From Anthoceros angustus (taxonomy: Eukaryota; Streptophyta; Anthocerotopsida; Anthocerotales; Anthocerotaceae), in contig VJWM01000182.1 of assembly GCA_010909165.1 (NCBI GenBank), positions 310,001-374,000 on the forward strand: a stretch of 64,000 nucleotides of DNA, read 5' to 3'. The translations under genes and the position numbers were made by a program. Shown here in pieces: positions 60,786 to 64,000 of the stretch (within the stretch, counting starts at the first letter, position 1; the number at the start of each line of letters is the position of its first letter). Under the pieces are notes generated by a model. It was not told the origin of the DNA, made no database searches, and worked only from the letters and a program-made list of their open reading frames with translations.

Positions 60786-63542
60786 CTACAGGAGCTCGCA
60801 CTGAGAAGATTTCACGCCTGCGTTGCCAGATTTGCTGGGGGTGGAGCTTTTGAGGCACACATCCGCGGAGTCGGCTAAGCCATACGAGTTCCAGCACAAG
60901 TTGGGGTTTGGTGATTTCTTGGCCACCACGACTGCTGGGACCAGACTGATGTCGGTCATGGTGATGTCCACGCAGGGGGAAACGTCGCTGCAGGCCAGGT
61001 AGATGGCGTTGCTCTTCACGTACGTCCCCTTGATGTGGGCGTAGGAGATGTCCGACACTTCCACCGCCGAGGTTTTGTTTTTGCACTTGCTGTTGCCGTT
61101 GCAGTAGTACTGGTCTATCACGATGGGGTTGGCGACGTTGCTCACGCTGATGTTGCTGAAGGTGACGAACTTCACGGACCCAGAGCCTCCCTGCATTCCC
61201 ACCCCCGTTCTGTCAGCGGACGCAGATTCGCCTCTCACGATAATCCCATGGAAATTCTGCTCACTCTCCTACCTGCCATGTCTTGATTCTCAACCCATTC
61301 AAGGTCCCCACCATCTCCACGTTCTCCACGGTAATGTTGGACACACAAGCTGTGGTTCCGTCTGCACCCAATCCTCCGATGCTGCAGCAATCCATGTGGG
61401 AACAGAGCGTGAGAGAGGATGTCAGGGATCCGTACAGTCCCTTTGCAGTGCCCAACAGCAGGGTCGAAAGCAGGTCGCCTGTCGCTACGTACCTGATTCC
61501 ATGACCTGGACCGCACGTGCTATCGCGGATCAGCACATTCGCACATCCCGTCTGGATGGAGACGCAGTCATCACCTGGGCGGATCAGGATCATCAAGCAC
61601 ACGGACTAGTCTACTGTTAATCTTTTGGCATTTTGCTTGTCTACTATAGGAACGGAAGGTTGTTCAAGATGGATTGTTGAGGAGAGCAGTTGGAGGAAGA
61701 GGCGCACACCAGAGCCAACGACACTGTTCTGGATGATGGCGCCTCGAGTGTTCTGGAGGTGGATGCCATCCGTGTTGGGGCTGTTGGCAGGTGTAGAGAT
61801 CGTGACATTATCAACGTTGATGGAGATGCAGTTGTCAAACTTGAGGGTGACTTGGGGGCTGTCCTTCAAGCTCAGATCCCTCACAGTCACATTGACACAA
61901 GAGTAGAACCTCACACCCTGCAAGCACAGCCAGGACATGAGTGATGGATGATCAACTGTGTGATGTCCAGTCACATGCAATATGCATGATCTCCCCCAGA
62001 TCTCATCCGAATTCGAATCAACCCACCGTGGGACTGTCGCCGCAGTAATTCACAATGAGCTCCACTGGCATCAGACCTTTGCTTTCCTGCAGAGGAGCAG
62101 AGCAGCAACCGTTACGACCGATCAAGCCTGCGTGTTCTGCGTCATCACTGAAGCTGAACCCACCCATGACACAGCTTGGGACAGGAGAGCATTAAACAAC
62201 ACAAAAGAATCAAGAAACGATAAATTACCAAGAACTTCTCACAGTTCTTCGTATTCCACCAAGCTTCCCCCACGCCATCCACGACTCCAGAGCCTTGCAG
62301 CGACATGTCGTGGAGTTTGGCGAACTCCAGCCATTGCAGCAACTTCTCTGTGGCTGGCTTCCAGTCAACTGGGCTCTTGGGTGCCCGGAGGATCCCATCC
62401 ACCTACAGGTACACATATGATATTGCACAGGGAGTTGAGGAGCCTTCTCACATGAGTGAGCTACAGGATATGACATGGACTACATGATATGGAAAGAAAA
62501 CAAGCAGGTGACCGAATCTGGATTGTGGCCATACCTGAAACACAATGTTGGGCTGGCAAGGCCCCATGAAGAGGATGGGCCCGATCACGAATGTGTACCC
62601 CTGTGGGGCCAGCAACACGCCCTGGTATGTTTGGCATGCCGACAACCAAGCAGATTGGAAGGCCTGCAGCACACAATTTTGAACAATTGTCGGTGAGTAC
62701 AGATCATACGCAAACCTCAGGTCCTGCTCCTGGTCCACCACAATCGACTTCGCACATAGAATTGATGGACAGAGCAGCATGATTCAATGCGGGTGGAAGA
62801 AAGAGGGGCGGCTGCGCCTGCTGCCCAGTACCTCAGTGTCATCTGCCTGGCCGTCGCCCTTGGCTCCGAAGGCCAGCACGCTGAAGACATTGCGAGCAGC
62901 AGGAGGGTGAGGTCCCGGAGGCGAGTTGTAGTGCGGGGAGGCGGATGGCGGGGGAGGAGGCGGGTGACTCTTGGGTGCCTTGGGTGCCTTGGGTGCTTTG
63001 GGCTTGTCGAGAGGAGGAGGAGGGAAGGGAGAGGGAGACGGGGAGGAATGCTTTGGAGGTGGAGGAGGCGGGCGCGGAGTAGCTCGGGGCGGGGCCGGCG
63101 GGGGCGACGGGTCTTCCAAGGCCTTCTTCTGCTTCTTCTTGTGCTTGCCTCCCTTGGCGTGGTGGCCTTGCCCCGCCTTGTGATGGCCCGTTCCGGACGA
63201 GTGCCCGCCGGACGACACAGTCGCCAGGATTCTGTGCAACAGAGACGGCTTCGGTCCGGGGCGCAATTCCGTGTCCCTGTGTCTGCCCCCGTGGGCTGCC
63301 GACTCCCCCGGCAGCGGGACTGCGGAGATGGAGCTGTATCTTCTGAGAGCGTGCGCGGAAGGCAGTCCTGGGAGTGCTGGCCTGTGGAAATCGGATTGGG
63401 AGGATTCCACATCCCGATCGCGAGCCTCGACACCGGAAAGACGCAAACAGGTAAGGATGCACGGTAGGAGCACCAGGACCAGTCCCTGCTGCGGGCGGCG
63501 TCGGCCGTGACCACTGCAGCAGCAGACGGAGGACTGTGCCAT
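60786..63542 (-). CDS. GH28 polygalacturonase with Pro/Lys-rich N-terminal extension
   Basis: Eight exons encode 625 residues: 63542-62832, 62663-62535, 62402-62229, 62086-62027, 61917-61710, 61574-61493, 61381-61273, 61190-60786. All junctions keep frame. The catalytic right-handed beta-helix carries all four plant polygalacturonase motifs: NTDGIH, GDDCVS, GPGHGI and RIKTW. It should hydrolyse homogalacturonan in the cell wall. A signal peptide (GLVLVLLPCILTCLRL) is followed by a unique exon-1 region: about residues 105-140 are rich in His, Lys and Gly (GHHAKGGKHKKKQKK), and 145-215 are extensin-like Pro/Ser/Lys (PPPPPPKHSS, three APK units). The canonical domain then starts at NVFSVLAFGAKGDGQADDT. 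The extension could anchor the enzyme to acidic wall pectin. The first intron falls right after the ADDTE motif. Confidence 0.9.
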
Positions 63543-64000
63543 GTCGGAAAATGGAAGCCTGGAAGCCTGGAAGCTCTTCTACTCTGCTGTGGTGCGAGGC
63601 AGCCGCGTTAGCCTACACTGACTAGCACTACAGTCTGAGGAATACTCGGACGAGGAGGAGGAGGAAGCAGAGGGACGGAACTGAAGCTACCTGTAGCTAC
63701 CGAGCTACCTACAATCTAGGCATTCAATGAATGACAAGAGCAACATCGTAGCGACGTGTTCCCGAATGCACCACGACCTACCATGGTCAATGTGGCGGTC
63801 ATCCGCCTGGCCCGGCAGAGTGCGGAAAAGGGTGCCTGAGATGATGGAAGGAGGGATGGCAGCCGCAGCAGCAGCAGCCTTCGCAGCCTTCGCAGCCTTC
63901 GCAGAGGTCTAGGCTGAAGACAGATAGAAAGAGCGGCGGCAGGCTTTTATTGTCCAGAATTCAAGAGCCGGGGCCGGGCTCCCCTTCGTTCGTGAATGCA
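63543..64000. other. upstream region of the polygalacturonase gene
   Basis: Probable promoter and leader. A purine GAGGAG tract lies at 63650-63668 and a cttcgcagc repeat at about 63878-63905. An open plus-strand frame over the Ala-rich repeat has no support as a gene. Confidence 0.4.

Noticed and set aside
63727-63912. Small plus-strand frame ending in poly-Ala
   Set aside because: It is an open frame over a GCAGC/cttcgcagc repeat in the promoter region of the polygalacturonase gene; no support.

Overview
The window is nuclear DNA of a land plant. The genes carry many short spliceosomal introns (about 65 to 230 nt, GT-AG, mostly ending in gcag), plant-type secreted proteins (legume-lectin domain, Gnk2/DUF26, polygalacturonase), plastid-transit-like N termini and relics of pentatricopeptide (PPR) genes. 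Short introns, abundant PPR relics and an RPAP3_C protein of the kind linked to axonemal dynein assembly suggest a seedless plant with swimming sperm. A Selaginella-like lycophyte is my best guess, but this is inference and not proven here.

Layout. 0-22 kb is a decayed accessory region: a minus-strand array of legume-lectin genes (two intact copies at 4912-5757 and 17240-18070, one with a frameshifted signal-peptide region at 725-1593, two truncated copies, and 3' or 5' scraps). Relics of a PPR gene are interleaved and appear to have been duplicated with the lectins. The region also holds a broken non-LTR retrotransposon (LINE, 6068 to about 10471), an LTR-like remnant, a 1.4-kb terminal-inverted-repeat element with a SINE nested in it, and a small intact Gnk2-type secreted protein gene.

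22-38 kb is gene-dense on the plus strand: a tocopherol-cyclase-like plastid protein (5 exons), a TruD/PUS7 pseudouridine synthase (20 exons, one intron a U12-type AT-AC intron), a zinc-finger/glutamate dehydrogenase fusion (16 exons) and an intronless leucine-rich-repeat membrane protein. 38-64 kb carries minus-strand genes: a BT1/folate-biopterin transporter with a very long N terminus, the nucleoporin NUP133, an RPAP3_C-domain protein whose domain is split by about 380 residues, and a GH28 polygalacturonase with a proline- and lysine-rich N-terminal extension. Between them lie AT-rich stretches with a solo-LTR-like remnant, a 492-bp inverted-repeat element with a long TA core, and one AT-rich gene of unknown function with 12-residue repeats.

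The most unusual feature is a dispersed short repeat of about 200-220 bp (12583-12803, 21052-21250, 50342-50553). Its head resembles 5S rRNA including the internal Pol III promoter. Its 3' end matches the 3' end of the LINE at 6068-6130, including a small hairpin whose stem covaries between the two (GACGG/CCGTC against GATGG/CCATC). This looks like a 5S-rRNA-derived SINE and its LINE partner in one window.

Exon boundaries were worked out by hand from splice consensus, reading frame and family homology. All family assignments are from memory of conserved motifs, not from searches.
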